From positions 6,014,001 to 6,078,000 of the forward strand of contig OX637342.1 in the NCBI GenBank assembly GCA_951799405.1: 64,000 nucleotides of DNA, in the 5' to 3' direction. Both the position numbers and the translations under genes were made by a program. The DNA comes from Agapetus fuscipes (lineage: Eukaryota > Arthropoda > Insecta > Trichoptera > Glossosomatidae). This document shows positions 1 through 9,946 of this stretch, piece by piece; within the stretch, counting starts at the first letter, position 1, and the number at the start of each line of letters is the position of its first letter. The notes beneath the pieces were generated by a model, which had not been told where the DNA came from, ran no database searches, and was given only the letters and a program-made list of their open reading frames with translations.

Positions 1-137
1 AGGTAAGAGCTGTACGCAAACCAATTCACTTGAATTGTGGTTCTTTCTACCCTAGAGCACAGACTTTTATTTTCTGTATAGGTTCAATGATTTTTAGTTT
101 GAAATTCACAACAAAACACATGATTATTTCAGATTTT

Positions 138-202
138 GTGGCGGTGATCGAACCCTAGCCCTCTGACATTGAAAACAAGCGTTCTATCAACTGAACTATC
201 AG
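138..202 (-). repeat. tRNA-like SINE head
   Basis: On the minus strand a tRNA-like block has an A-box-like TAGTTCAGTTGATAGAACG and a B-box-like GGTTCGATCAC at tRNA-like spacing. It resembles the head of SINE-1. No body is recognisable beyond it, so this is an old, isolated head rather than a tRNA gene. Confidence 0.5.
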
Positions 203-330
203 ACTTCGACAGGACAGGAAAAATAAGCAAAATCATATTGAATTTCGTTACCAGTCTCTGGTATAGGCACATTATTTGTTAAGCTCGCGAAGAGAAAAGG
301 TAATTGTAAAATTAAATGTTGTGCTAGATT

Positions 331-386
331 GGAAATCAAACCGACGACCTCCCAATCACGAGTGCGTAGAGTTAACCACTATATAT
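331..386 (-). repeat. degraded tRNA-like head (SINE-2 type)
   Basis: Minus strand reads TAGTGGTTAACTC, then GGTCGTCGGTTTGATT, in the order of the tRNA-like part of SINE-2. The B box is imperfect and no 3' body follows, so the assignment is tentative. Confidence 0.3.
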
Positions 387-814
387 CACATCCAGGAAAT
401 CGTTTCCATAATTTTATCTGATTTTCTAGATTACCAACTTCAATTCTGTATAACTCATATCAAACGATGCGATGGTTTCAACATTTTTTTGTCCATTTAA
501 TAGCACCTTTGCCACGTGAATAAGGATGTTTATTTTTATTAGGCACAGCATTTTGAGATATCATATTGAAATCAGACACTCCTTTGTGGTATTTTGCCTC
601 TGTTAAACAATAACAAAAGATCCAACGAGTCCAAAGGACAAACACTAAAATTACCCATAAATTGAGAATTTTATTATTTCCTCTGTATTAAAGCTTGGAA
701 CATCACATGAATGCTCGGATGGCTACCGTTTTAAAAGGTCCAAGCTCACAATGAATTTTTACTACTGGCACGAAAGAATTTGGTTACCATGCTTTACTAA
801 AGTGATACTGTTTC
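387..814. other. no recognised feature
   Basis: AT-rich sequence without a credible open frame, tRNA-like block or repeat shared with other parts of the window. Confidence 0.5.
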
Positions 815-1160
815 ATCTAATCTAATCTAAGCTGCAAAGATATATATCATTTAAGATTTATACTAAATGCATTCCCACAAGCAGATATGTATAATTTCAC
901 GCCAACACATGCCGCATGTGGACCTACAATATAAAAACCCAATCTCAAATGAACATAAGCCTTGCAACTCTTGCCGTCCTTCCCTGAAACAGGGGTGACA
1001 TTGGCAAAGTGAACCAATTTTTATATTATGGGTGGTCAGCCGCATAACAACCTATAAGTCAAGGAACATACATGACAAATTACATTTTTTTAAATCAAAG
1101 AATAAAAATAACAATATAATATACATGGACATAAAAACAATAAAATTTGTTCAAAAAAAG
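815..1160 (-). mobile_element. TTAGA-LINE 3' end, subfamily S1
   Basis: Begins with the reversed tail (TCTAA repeats) and runs through the whole 3' untranslated region to CAAGGAACATACATGACAAA and beyond, into sequence also found just downstream of the LINE ORF at 61.2 kb. S1 is marked by GCTGCAAAG next to the tail and GCCGCATGTGG in the middle. It differs from the S1 copy at 26.4 kb by only a few bases, so insertion was recent. Confidence 0.85.
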
Positions 1161-1337
1161 TTGTAAACTTTCCTTTTCATGGTCGGCATTAGATGCTCGC
1201 GAAGATCCCCTCCTCGCTTTGATAGCAAGCCTTGAAAATGCTTTCTGCTCATGAAAACGAAACGTCGGTACATCGAAAAACTACAAATAGTACATGGAAT
1301 TCTCGTAAGAACTCGAAAAGAATTTATCTTTGTTAAA

Positions 1338-1498
1338 AAGCATTTAAGGGTCATATTAAATACACGCTCACAAGCAATTACTGTAGTGCATTGCTAGTTA
1401 CAAAATTAGACCTAAAATTGTACATGAACAAAAATCCTGCAACACATGTCGGCTTTCCCTAAAACTAGGGTGATATTGACAAAAAAAACTTTTCTGTT
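1338..1498 (-). mobile_element. old TTAGA-LINE 3' fragment
   Basis: Diverged but in the family order: CATTTAAGGGTCATATTAAA, a CTCACAAGCA block, then CTTTCCCTAAAACTAGGGTG for the usual CTTCCCTGAAACAGGGGTG. Tail and far end are lost. Confidence 0.6.
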
Positions 1499-2065
1499 AT
1501 TTTAAATGTAATTTAATTTTCATTAAATTAAATGTGTTTCTTTCCAAAAATTATATCAATGAAGTATATTGATTTCTATACAGTTTCAGGTTTTTGTGTT
1601 TATACAACCAAAACAAAAAGCAAGCAAATGGAAGTTGCTTCAAGGAGCAACAATAAAAATGGAAATTCAAAATCAATTTTCGAAATCTGCAATTGGCAAC
1701 ATTATGTAAATGTGCCAGCGGGGTGCTTGCTCGACCACTGTCATGAAACACTTTGCTGGCATCCTTACACCAACGGACTTATGTATATTCTCAGAGCTAC
1801 TTCGAAGTGTATTTATTGAATGTGAAATGTCACAGGTGATGCGTTTTATTACCAAAAGGACAAAATCTATTATGGACAAAAGTTTATTTTTTTTCTCGGG
1901 AAAACATCACAATACGACTAGAATTGTCAGCAACCACTGTCCAAAAATTAGTTTGCCTTTGGCCTAGTAACCCAGCCGTGTGATATCACAATTATCATTA
2001 GATTTTTGATAGAATAATAAGTCAGAAAAATTGCATGTACTACCTACTCCCAATTATCAATTATT
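1499..2065. other. no recognised feature
   Basis: Short overlapping open frames occur on both strands (up to 95 codons), but they overlap one another, lack domain-like composition and are not repeated elsewhere. Treated as non-coding. Confidence 0.5.
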
Positions 2066-2326
2066 CTATAATAATCTATAATCTTAGTTGCAAAGAGTTG
2101 TACTAACATTTAAAGTTCATATAAAATGCATGCCCACAAACAGACCCGTGTAAGTTCTCGTGTACAAATTCTGCATATGTACTTACCATTCAAAAAGCAA
2201 ACCTGAATTGAACATATGCTCATTAACTTTTGCAGTCCTTCCATGCAACAGGGGTGACATTGGCAAAGTGAACCATTTTAACAGCATGAATGGTCAGCTT
2301 CATACTAACCTATTAGTCAAAGGACC
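2066..2326 (-). mobile_element. TTAGA-LINE 3' end
   Basis: Reversed tail CTATAATCTTAGTTGCAAAG leads through GCATGCCCACAAACAGAC, CAACAGGGGTGACATTGGC and ends at AACCTATTAGTCAAAGGA. Length matches other copies; divergence is moderate. Confidence 0.8.
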
Positions 2327-2406
2327 TCACACAAAGGATCTAACACAGATGAAAAATAGTTTCAAAGTAAGTACTTCAATCCATTGACATTTATTTTTGT
2401 TTGTTA

Positions 2407-2470
2407 AAGCAGGGGTGACATTGGCAAAAGTACAATTGGCCAGCCTTATATCAACTATTAAATCAGTCAA
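2407..2470 (-). mobile_element. short TTAGA-LINE 3' fragment
   Basis: AGCAGGGGTGACATTGGCAA followed by a degraded GGTCAGCC...AACTATTAAATCAGTCAA matches only the part of the repeat nearest the LINE body; it lies 80 bp from the previous copy in the same orientation and may be a partial duplicate. Confidence 0.6.
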
Positions 2471-3171
2471 CATGAGCAACAACACGAGCATTTAAATCCA
2501 AATTTGTGATTCAAAAAAGTGATTGAAAAAGTGATGTTTGCATTGAAATCATAACAAAATGGTTTTGCATGGAAATAGGTGAACTAGGTAATAGATCAAA
2601 TAAAAGTGGAACAATCAAAAGTTGCTTTACTTAATTTGTCGCCAGATTATAAATCTTGAATGCAATTTATTGATGATGTGGCAAATGATTATTCAAATGC
2701 ACCGGTTTGCTATCTCACCAGCCTTGACATTATAATGGACGCGAGCTGTTGTGGGTGTAAAAAACAATAAAGGATTTGTGTATGAATAACACACAAACAA
2801 ATTAGTGCAACTTTACTGTACAAATTGGGTACTGCATGTTGTTTAGATTATTTTGTAAAAAAACTAATCAAACGAAAGAATGTGTATTCAATTTGCTGGG
2901 ACAAAAAAGTATACATTTAAATTCTGATGGCGTACAAAAAAGATCAAAAGTCGTATAGAATCAAAATATGCGATCTACGACTTTTGTAATAGAGATTTAT
3001 TAGAACTATCGATTGGTATGTGGCTGGCCACCTATACTTTAAAAAAATGGTTATTTTTTTGTAATGTTAACCTTGTTTCAGATAAAGTCCGCATGAATTG
3101 AAATTTAATTTGAAAAAAAAAATCAATTGGATATTAACACTAAATACTTATATGTAGTTATTTTTTTTTTA
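2471..3171. other. no gene; one short hairpin
   Basis: AT-rich. The only structure seen is a small inverted repeat at 2946-2987 with 12-14 bp arms (CAAAAGTCGTA paired with TACGACTTTTG around a short loop). A T-run precedes the LINE-R fragment. Confidence 0.5.
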
Positions 3172-3540
3172 TGTCAAAGAAATATCTCTACCTCTTCCTA
3201 AGCCTTCTCAGTCCACTATTGGACGTAGCCTTCCTCGAATCCTCTCCATTTCTGTCTATTTACTACTGTGATCAGCCATCTTCTGCCTGCAGTTCTCTTG
3301 ATGTCATCCTGCCACTTCAACTGGGGTCTCCCCACTCCCTGTTTGGGCATCGTAGGCCACCACTAGACGATTCTTTTCGGCCACCTGTCATGGGCCTGTC
3401 TTGCGACGTGACCAGCCCAGCGCCACTTTAAGCAGGCCACTTGCTGTATGGCATTAGTGACACTAGTACGTTAACAGATCTCCAAGTGTTAAGCCCTGTC
3501 TCTGAGACTGATTGCCAGCATCCTAAGGTGTCTAATGAAA
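3172..3540 (-). mobile_element. LINE-R C-terminal/3' fragment
   Basis: Reverse complement aligns by eye, in order, with the LINE-R copies at 56.8 and 45.9 kb, including the segment read there as GTGTCACTGATGTCAT and GTGGCCTGCTTAAAGTGG. It corresponds to the region after the reverse transcriptase (the WARHVAR and RWxDDI stretch) but frames are broken. A T-run at the left edge is its 3' side. Confidence 0.75.
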
Positions 3541-3577
3541 ATAACGGGAAACAAAGTTTACTTGAATTCACTTAAAG

Positions 3578-3827
3578 TTTTCTATGAGGCTGACCACCCA
3601 TGCTTTTCAAAATTGTTCATATTGCGAACACCACCCCTGTTTCTGGAAAGATCTACAAAATTTGCAGGGTTTGCAATTATGCTCATTTGAGGCTTTGGTT
3701 TTTATTTACCAAATTCACAAACAACATGTCTGCGCATGAGCTTACATGTGTTTGCTTATGCACATGCATTAAATATAAATCTCAAATCTTAATCTATCCT
3801 TGCTTATTATATTTAAGATTATTTTAG
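3578..3827 (+). mobile_element. TTAGA-LINE 3' end, diverged
   Basis: Starts TATGAGGCTGACCACCCATG, keeps ACCCCTGTTTCTGGAAAG and GCTCATTTGAGGCTTTGG, and ends in a decayed tail (TTAAGATTATTTTAG). Several indels separate it from the younger copies. Confidence 0.75.
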
Positions 3828-4141
3828 ATGCTCCCCATTTATGGCAAGCTCAAATACGGGATATTTATCAAACAGGAACCTAAATCAATCAATGACGTCT
3901 TTTCTTGAACAACGAATAGCTTAGATTATAATTTATTGTGTTCATTTCCACTTCCCCATATGGCCTGGCAATCTTCCATGGCACACTCATAATTTTTACG
4001 ATGTAATTTCAACAGAACATTTCCATCACGTGACTAATCAGTTGTCCTACTAAGCCAGGAAGGACGTGGGCGAAGTTAGCCTTATTTGATTATATGCCTA
4101 AACTCTAATAACACCTACCGTTGTTCACGTTAAAACGTAAA

Positions 4142-4276
4142 CTAAGGCCCTGTATTTTCAACGTTACATAGCGATTTTACACTGAACGAAAATAATGCAC
4201 TTTTGTCAATCGTGTAAGTAGTTTTTTTGATCATTTTAAAGTCACATGAGCTGATGTTGAAAATACCGGGCCTAAG
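4142..4276. mobile_element. MITE-6, 135 bp with 25-bp terminal inverted repeats
   Basis: Left end CTAAGGCCCTGTATTTTCAA and right end TTGAAAATACCGGGCCTAAG are inverted copies with few mismatches over 25 bp. The interior has no open frame. Size and structure fit a non-autonomous DNA transposon; the superfamily is not clear, and a TA or TAA target duplication is possible but not certain. Confidence 0.7.
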
Positions 4277-4560
4277 TTTTTTTTTTTTTTTTTTGCGTTT
4301 TTTTTTTAGTTGCGTTGCGTGTGTTATTTTAATAATATTTATTCTTTACAAACTTTTCATTGTAAAAACACATAAGTAGGTACGTTAACAAATTTGTACA
4401 ACCTGTTTCTTTTTATCGCCCCTTATTTTGTGTGTATTTATCATTCATGCGTCGGACGTACGGATTTCAGGAAATAAAGCTATGTAAGTCCTATAAAATT
4501 TAGAGATTTTCAGACACTATGCCAATCACTTTTCCAATAGTGTTATTATATTTATTTTTA

Positions 4561-4796
4561 TGTTCCTTAACTTTAAATACTGAGTGAGACTGAACACCCA
4601 TTTACTCTGCTAATGTCACCCCTTTTCCAGGGAATGACGGCAAAAGTTGTAGGTTCATGTTAATTTGAGATTTGTTTTTTGTAAGCAGGCACTCGTGTTG
4701 TTTGCGTAAGCGTGAACTAACATACTGTGTTTGCTTGTGATCATGCAATAGAAATGAATCTTAGATAAATAATATATATTTTTGCAACTTATATTT
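4561..4796 (+). mobile_element. TTAGA-LINE 3' end, diverged
   Basis: Begins TGTTCCTTAACTTTAAATAC in place of the family TGTTCCTTGACTTATAGG, has CACCCCTTTTCCAGGGAATG and ends near TTTTTGCAACTTATATT with the tail almost lost. Confidence 0.75.
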
Positions 4797-4939
4797 TGGA
4801 TACTTGGCGGTCCGAGAGATCTAAATTACCTTTTTTAAATCTTGTTTTGCATGTTTCATAGTATAATGGCTTTCACAAATCCATTAAAATCAATTTTATT
4901 GATTGAAGAGGCATTCACTTTGTAATCGTTCATCATTAA

Positions 4940-5208
4940 GGATAAAAGAAAAACAGCTTTGTTTTCGATTACTTGAGTATATATATTTTATACCACAACT
5001 GGTTTCGCAAACATCCGTTTGCATCGTCAGGTGGTTAATTAATTTAACCACCTGACGATGCAAACGGATGTTTGCGAAACCAGTTGTGGTAAAAAATATA
5101 TATACTCAAGTAATCAAAAACAAAGCTATAAATAAAGTGAATTAAAACAATGTTGTACCATTTATATTTTTAAATATTTATAAAAACAAAGCTGTTTTTC
5201 TTTTATCC
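4940..5208. repeat. long palindrome, right arm interrupted
   Basis: The left arm (GGATAAAAGAAAAACAGC at 4940 up to about 5040) is inverted at 5042-5126 and resumes at 5184-5208 (GCTGTTTTTCTTTTATCC). The centre is TTAATTAA near 5041, and the arms contain ACTGGTTTCGCAAACATCCG. A 57-65 bp insertion near 5127-5190 splits the right arm and is bordered by repeated AAACAAAGCT, like a target duplication. Confidence 0.8.
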
Positions 5209-5557
5209 CCATTTAAATCATTTCAAGGTAAATATTACAATTTTACGAACTCTCACCTATACATATCTCAGTATCTTAGGCCAAACTTAAAACACCAACA
5301 TTGCTCAGGAATTTCAGACATGTATGTGTTTTCTAGTGTCGTGTATATCTGGCCATCCAAATGCATTAACCCGATCCAATAAAATAGACATATGTGTTGT
5401 GTGTCAGACATAACGTGTCCAAAATATTTATGTGATATCACTGCGGACAATAAAAGGCGATGCGTCCCGGTGGGAAATCGTTCTTTAGACGCAGTTAAGT
5501 AAAGGTGAAACAAAACATCTGCTAGCTATAAAAAATAATATAAAATCATACTTACAT
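5209..5557. other. no recognised feature
   Basis: An 81-codon minus-strand frame lies here, but it has no repeats, motifs or start context to support it. No transposon match was found. Confidence 0.45.
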
Positions 5558-5782
5558 AGACCGATCCGTAGCTTAGTGGTAACACTTCGGACTGGGAAGG
5601 TTGTGGGTTTGATTCCCGGCGGAGCACAAAAAATATACATTTATATTTTCAAATTTGCTCTTCGCTGGGTTGAAAAAATCATAAAACCTTTACCAATGAG
5701 CTTGTCACCAAAGGTCCATCCAGCCTTACAGCAACTGGGTCTTGCTTGAGAATTGGCGCTTTGTAGCGATGACGATAAATAA
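5558..5782 (+). mobile_element. SINE-2, tRNA-headed copy without 5S head
   Basis: tRNA-like head with A box TAGCTTAGTGGTAACAC and B box GGGTTTGATTCCC, followed by the SINE-2 body (TTGCTCTTCGCTGGGTTG, CTTACAGCAACTGGGTCTTG, TTGGCGCTTTGTAGCGA). There is no 5S-like sequence upstream. The poly-A tail is short (AAATAAAAA) and the next SINE starts directly after it. Confidence 0.8.
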
Positions 5783-6045
5783 AAAGGTCGATAGCTTAAT
5801 TGGTAGAATGCTTGCATTCCATGCCGAGAGCAAGGGTTCGATCTCAAAGGTTTACTCAGCCTTCACAAGAAATAAGAACCAGCCTCTCCAGCAGCTGGGA
5901 AACCCCCACTTCAACTGAAAGTGGTTGGTGTGAGGCCGGCCCCCTTACCTGAAAAAATAAATAGGTCCCGAAGCGCCACATGCGACCCCTTCGGAGATAG
6001 CGCAGGCAAGAAGTCACACTATATGTGTAGCTTAGTTGCGTTTTA
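5783..6045 (+). mobile_element. SINE-1 with internal deletion
   Basis: The head (GATAGCTTAATTGGTAGAAT, GGTTCGATCTC) joins directly to GGTTTACTCAGCCTTCACAA, lacking about 60 bp present in the 38.9 kb copy. The 3' end CACTATATGTGTAGCTTAGT is intact. It abuts the SINE-2 copy head to tail, giving an apparent dimer. Confidence 0.8.
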
Positions 6046-6127
6046 TACTTGGATACCTATGTTATGAAAAAATAAAAAATAAAGGACACGAAAAAACAGC
6101 GCTTTTTGTATTATGTATGTTGCAAAT

Positions 6128-6425
6128 ATATAAATGAAGAAGTCCTCCAACGAATGCGCACTACAAAGGAACTCCTACCAACCATTGAGCAGAGAAAGCT
6201 TATGTACTTCAGTCACATTTTGAGAAATGAGAAGTACCGTCTCCTTCATCTTATCATACAAGGTAAGATTGAGGAGAGAAGATCTCAGGGATGCCGAAGG
6301 ACATCGTGGACAGTGGTTCGGCAGAAGCACCAAGTCCCTGTTTCGAGCCGCAGCATCTAAAGTAAAAATAGCCATGGTGATCGCCGATCTTCGATAAAAG
6401 TAGCACAAAAAGAAGAAGAAGAAAT
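6128..6425 (+). mobile_element. LINE-G C-terminal fragment with frameshift
   Basis: Encodes LMYFSHILRNEKYRLLHLII and GKIEERRSQGCRRTSW, the region after the reverse transcriptase in RTE-like LINEs. Compared with the copy at 12.2 kb, about 14 bp is missing after TSW, which shifts the frame before the SLFRAAASKVK stretch. Ends in an AAG/GAA repeat tail at 6411-6425. 5'-truncated. Confidence 0.75.
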
Positions 6426-6436
6426 ATATATATTTT

Positions 6437-6570
6437 AACATTAAAGGCTCATTTATAAAGCACGTTCACAAGTAGACACGTTTAAGTTAGCGCTAACACA
6501 TGCTGCATGTGCATTTACAGAATAAAGACCCAAATCTAAAATGGACATAAGTCTTGCAACTTTTGATGAC
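6437..6570 (-). mobile_element. TTAGA-LINE 3' fragment
   Basis: CATTAAAGGCTCATTTATAA, AGTAGACACGTTTAAGTTAG and CACATGCTGCATGTGC follow the family order, but it stops at CTTGCAACTTTTG. It sits directly beside the LINE-G tail. Confidence 0.7.
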
Positions 6571-6735
6571 CTCACGTGAGATATGAATGACATTTTCTAT
6601 GAATGAGAGGGAAATTTGTTAAGTATGTATAGTGGAAAGGAAGCACTTGATGAATTAAGGATGAGTGGGTAAAGGAAAGATGGGCGCTAGAAGAGAATAT
6701 GAAAATAAAGGCGTGTGAGAGAATTTAGTGAGATG

Positions 6736-6996
6736 GTTCCTTGACTTATAGGTTGGTATGAGGCTGACCACCCATACTGTAAAAAATGGTTCACTTTGCC
6801 AATGTCACCCCTGTGTCAGGGAAGGTCGGCAAAAGTTGTGGGGATTATGTTCATTTGAGGTTTGGATTTCATTTGTAAGTACACATTCAGTATTTGTAAG
6901 CGCGAACTACACGTGTTGGTTTGTGGGCATACATCTGAGAGCTTTAAATGAATATATCCTTGCAACTTAGATTATAGATTATATTATAGATTATAG
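6736..6996 (+). mobile_element. TTAGA-LINE 3' end, subfamily S2
   Basis: Complete from GTTCCTTGACTTATAGGTTG to a tail of TTATAGA-type repeats. S2 is marked by CATACATCTGAGAGCTTTAA before the tail; the same word marks the copies at 24.4, 47.7 and 55.3 kb. The CCCTGTGTCAGGG stem differs by one base from the family CCCTGTTTCAGGG. Confidence 0.85.
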
Positions 6997-7263
6997 TTTG
7001 AACATAGACAACAAATGTGGGAAAAACTGTACACACGGAAAAAATATGGAATTCAAAGTAAAAATTATTCCGGAACAATATGGGTTGAATCAGTTCACTA
7101 AAATTGTTAAAATATGTTATAGCAGAGTGAATTGAAGGAAATCTATGAAAAAATAATTCAAAAGTAATCTCCTCAAAACACATAATTACTGATATTTTTT
7201 GTATGGAATACTTCACTATGACAAATGCCTCAATATTTGTACACTTATCACACAGTACTTTAT

Positions 7264-7408
7264 ATAACCTATAATCTAAGTTGAAAAAATATGCTTACAT
7301 TAAAAATTCATGTCAAGTGCCTGCCCACAAACAGACACGTGTAAATTCGCGCTTACAAATTATGCATGTGTACTTACAAATTAAAATCCAAATCTCAAAT
7401 GAACATAC
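7264..7408 (-). mobile_element. TTAGA-LINE 3' fragment
   Basis: Tail side is present (CTATAATCTAAGTTG), then CCTGCCCACAAACAGACACG and AATCTCAAATGAACATACC; the part nearest the LINE body is missing. Confidence 0.75.
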
Positions 7409-7913
7409 CTTCAATTGCTATTTCAGAATAAAAGATACACCATAATTCGATAATTTTAGGTCGATGTTGTAAGCATTATATTTTTAAATGATTTACAGAT
7501 TCTTATCAAAAGTCATTGAAATGTCATCGATGAATCCCCATTGACGTTTAGTATTGATTGATCAGTAATTTGACAGTCAGGAAAAAATGACCAAATTTTT
7601 TTAGTCATCGTCAATACAAAACGTGTTATTACTATTGACGTGTCGTTATTGGATTGAATGAATCATTCATTGACGATTTTGAATGGATTCCAATATTAAA
7701 ATGTCAAATTGAAATTTTGATTTCGGAATTTTTTCGGGATATGTCATTATGCATAGAAACAACGTCATTATAAAAAAATTGGGATAATAAATTTAATTTT
7801 TAATGCTTCAGTTAATGAGAATGAAAGAAATGTAGGTATATACTTTCATCATCTTTAGAGTTTTAATTTTATAAAATTGATCTATTGAATTTTAAGTGAA
7901 ACGCATATCGATA
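7409..7913. other. no gene recognised
   Basis: AT-rich, with several TTGACG words near 7550-7670 (ATTGACG repeated in both orientations), but no clean inverted repeat or open frame. Confidence 0.4.
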
Positions 7914-8168
7914 CGTTAAAGGTAAAACTAAAAAAGTTAAATATTCACTATTCAGCTAAAATGGTTTTCTCAGATCAATGCACTTTTTTACTATTCTCTA
8001 CCAGAGAAAAATACAACAAAAGTGTGAAAATCTAGAAATTTAGAAGCTTGCTATGAGCATTTCCTTGTAATTAGTTCACTGACTATGAGAAGTTACACCT
8101 AATAAGATGTTTTATCCACGATTTCTCAAATCAGTGAATCAAAATTACTCAGTTTCTCCGTTAAGGTG
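7914..8168 (+). mobile_element. MITE-2 copy
   Basis: About 255 bp, related along its length to copies at 14.73 kb (inverted) and 29.05 kb. Left end GTTAAAGGTAAAACT and right end CAGTTTCTCCGTTAAGGTG are imperfect inverted ends; CACGATTTCTCAAATCAGTG lies next to the right end as in the other copies. No ORF. Confidence 0.7.
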
Positions 8169-8339
8169 GCAATATGAAAGAATAAAAAGTGACGTAAAAT
8201 TATATTAAAAATGAAAAAAATATTTCAGCGGTTATCAATGTGAACTCTCATCATCACCACCATCATCAGGATTCAGGAAGTCACCCCTGTTCTTTCAGTG
8301 TCATTATAAGTTATTTTATAAGTACTATATGGTTCTTCT

Positions 8340-8495
8340 TTCAATTTAATTACTTCTAAAAGGGAAAAATTGGTGGACAGTGGGCTCCAGAAGAACATCT
8401 TGGTTGAAGAACTTGAGTTGGCAGAGGCGCGATATCCCTCTTTCGCGCAGCAGTATCAAAAGTGCAAGTTGTAAATTTCTGAACAAGAACCGAGA
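8340..8495 (+). mobile_element. LINE-G 3' fragment
   Basis: GGTGGACAGTGGGCTCCAGA through CGCGCAGCAGTATCAAAAGT corresponds to the C-terminus (LFRAAVSKVQV type). The frame is interrupted. SINE-1 begins within a few bases of its end. Confidence 0.6.
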
Positions 8496-8497
8496 AG

Positions 8498-8806
8498 AAA
8501 CGTAACTAAGCTACACATATAGTGAAACTTCTTGCAGCGTTATCCCTGCAGGGTTTCGCATATGGCGAGTGGAACCTGTTTAGTTTTACAGGTAAGGGGT
8601 CCGGCCTTACGCTAACCCCTTCAGTTGACGTGAGGGTGTCTCAGCTCCCGAGGGGGCTGGTACTCATTTATTGTGAAGGCTGAGTAAACCTTGCCGGTAT
8701 TTTATTTTGAGTTGTGAAATAAACATTGAAACAGGAAATCATTTATTATACCCTCGGTATATACCTCGGCAAGCACTCTGTCAACTGAGCTATCGACTAA
8801 ACTAGA
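8498..8806 (-). mobile_element. SINE-1 copy
   Basis: Nearly full length. From left to right: reversed 3' end (AACTAAGCTACACATATAGT), ACAGGTAAGGGG, CAGCTCCCGAGGGGGCTGG, then the degraded tRNA-like head ending CAACTGAGCTATCGAC. The B-box region is damaged (CCCTCGGTATATACC). Confidence 0.8.
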
Positions 8807-8973
8807 ACAAAAATAATTTTTACTTTGCTGAATGTATCTCATACTTTAATCTATAAAACAACATTAATAATTTAAAAGTAAAATACTTTTATTGGAATAC
8901 AACATCTATAGTCTTCAAAAAATTCGATCCACATTATTTTAAAAGGTCGATAGTATAAAACAGATTTAAAAAA

Positions 8974-9258
8974 AATGTAATTTGTCATGTATGTTCCTTG
9001 ACTTATAGGTTGTTATGCGGCTGACCACCCATACTGTAAAAAAATTGGTTCACTTTGCCAATGTCACCCCTGTTTCAGGGAAGGACGGCAAGAGTTGCAA
9101 GGCTTATGTTCATTTGAGATGGGTTTTATAATATTGTAGGTCCACATGCGGCATGTGTTAGCGCGAAATTATACAAATCTGCTTGTGGGAATGCATTTAA
9201 TATGAATCCTAAATGATATATATCTTTGCAGCTTAGACTAGATTAGATTAGATTATAA
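8974..9258 (+). mobile_element. TTAGA-LINE 3' end, subfamily S1
   Basis: Retains some 3' UTR upstream of the repeat core (TGTAATTTGTCATGTATG), then the core, then GCAGCTTAGACTAGATTAGA. Very similar to the S1 copies at 0.8, 20.6, 26.4 and 60.6 kb. Confidence 0.85.
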
Positions 9259-9454
9259 TACTAACTGTAGTCTCCATGGTTGGAGTACGTTTGAATGTTT
9301 CAGCAATACCTACTACATAATATATTTTTAGCAAACGTTTCTCGCTAGTGCGATGTTATATATAATTTTGTTAATTATATATTAAAAGTACTTACTTATA
9401 TTAATCCGTCACCGTGGAGAGATACATCAGCTGGTGTGTAGATTGGCTACAATT

Positions 9455-9544
9455 GGTGGGGCGGCGCCGCCCACCGCCCCGCCCCCCGCCTCCCGCCCCG
9501 CCCACTGCGCCTTGTAGGGCGGCCCGCCCACAGCTGTGACGTCA
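9455..9544. promoter_or_regulatory. GC-rich patch with GC boxes and a CRE-like site
   Basis: About 90 bp of almost pure G+C in AT-rich surroundings, with several CCGCCC/CCCGCCC words, then a perfect TGACGTCA palindrome at 9537-9544. Such words occur in promoters, but no transcript start or exon is visible downstream, so a promoter role is only a possibility; a decayed GC-rich repeat is equally likely. Confidence 0.3.
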
Positions 9545-9705
9545 CCATGCCAACACCAGGCGTCCGTCAAAACCGCGAGACAATCGGCCATTCATAAAGC
9601 TGTACGCTAACTTACCTAGCCAATGCACAAGAAATACAGACACTAAGCGAAATAAGGTGATAAAACTTCGAAACAAAATAAAAATACTTCTAAGAATGAT
9701 ATCAT

Positions 9706-9943
9706 TTATAGATTGGTATGCGGCTGCCCACCTATGCTGTAGAAAATGGTTCACTTTGCCAAAGTCACCCCTGTTTCAGGATTGGTCGGCAAGAGTTGCA
9801 GGATGTACCTATGTTCATTTGAGATTTGGGTTTTAATATTGTAAGTCCACATGCAGCATGGTTAAACGCGTACTCATACTCGCACTTAGGTACGTGTCAG
9901 CTTGTGAAAATGTTTATAACTTGAATCCCCAATGTTACATATC
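9706..9943 (+). mobile_element. TTAGA-LINE 3' end
   Basis: TATGCGGCTGCCCACCTATG, CACCCCTGTTTCAGGATTGG, CCACATGCAGCATGG; ends at TGTTACATATCTAAA without a tail. Another copy starts 4 bp later in the same orientation. Confidence 0.8.
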
Positions 9944-9946
9944 TAA

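Noticed and set aside
137..203. Possible tRNA gene (also at 5.56, 13.15, 31.77, 38.90 kb)
   Set aside because: A and B boxes are present, but the blocks continue into shared SINE bodies and acceptor stems do not pair well.
820..830. Telomere-like repeats (TTAGA/TCTAA runs)
   Set aside because: Runs are 2-5 units of TTAGA, not TTAGG, and always sit at the end of the LINE 3' UTR.
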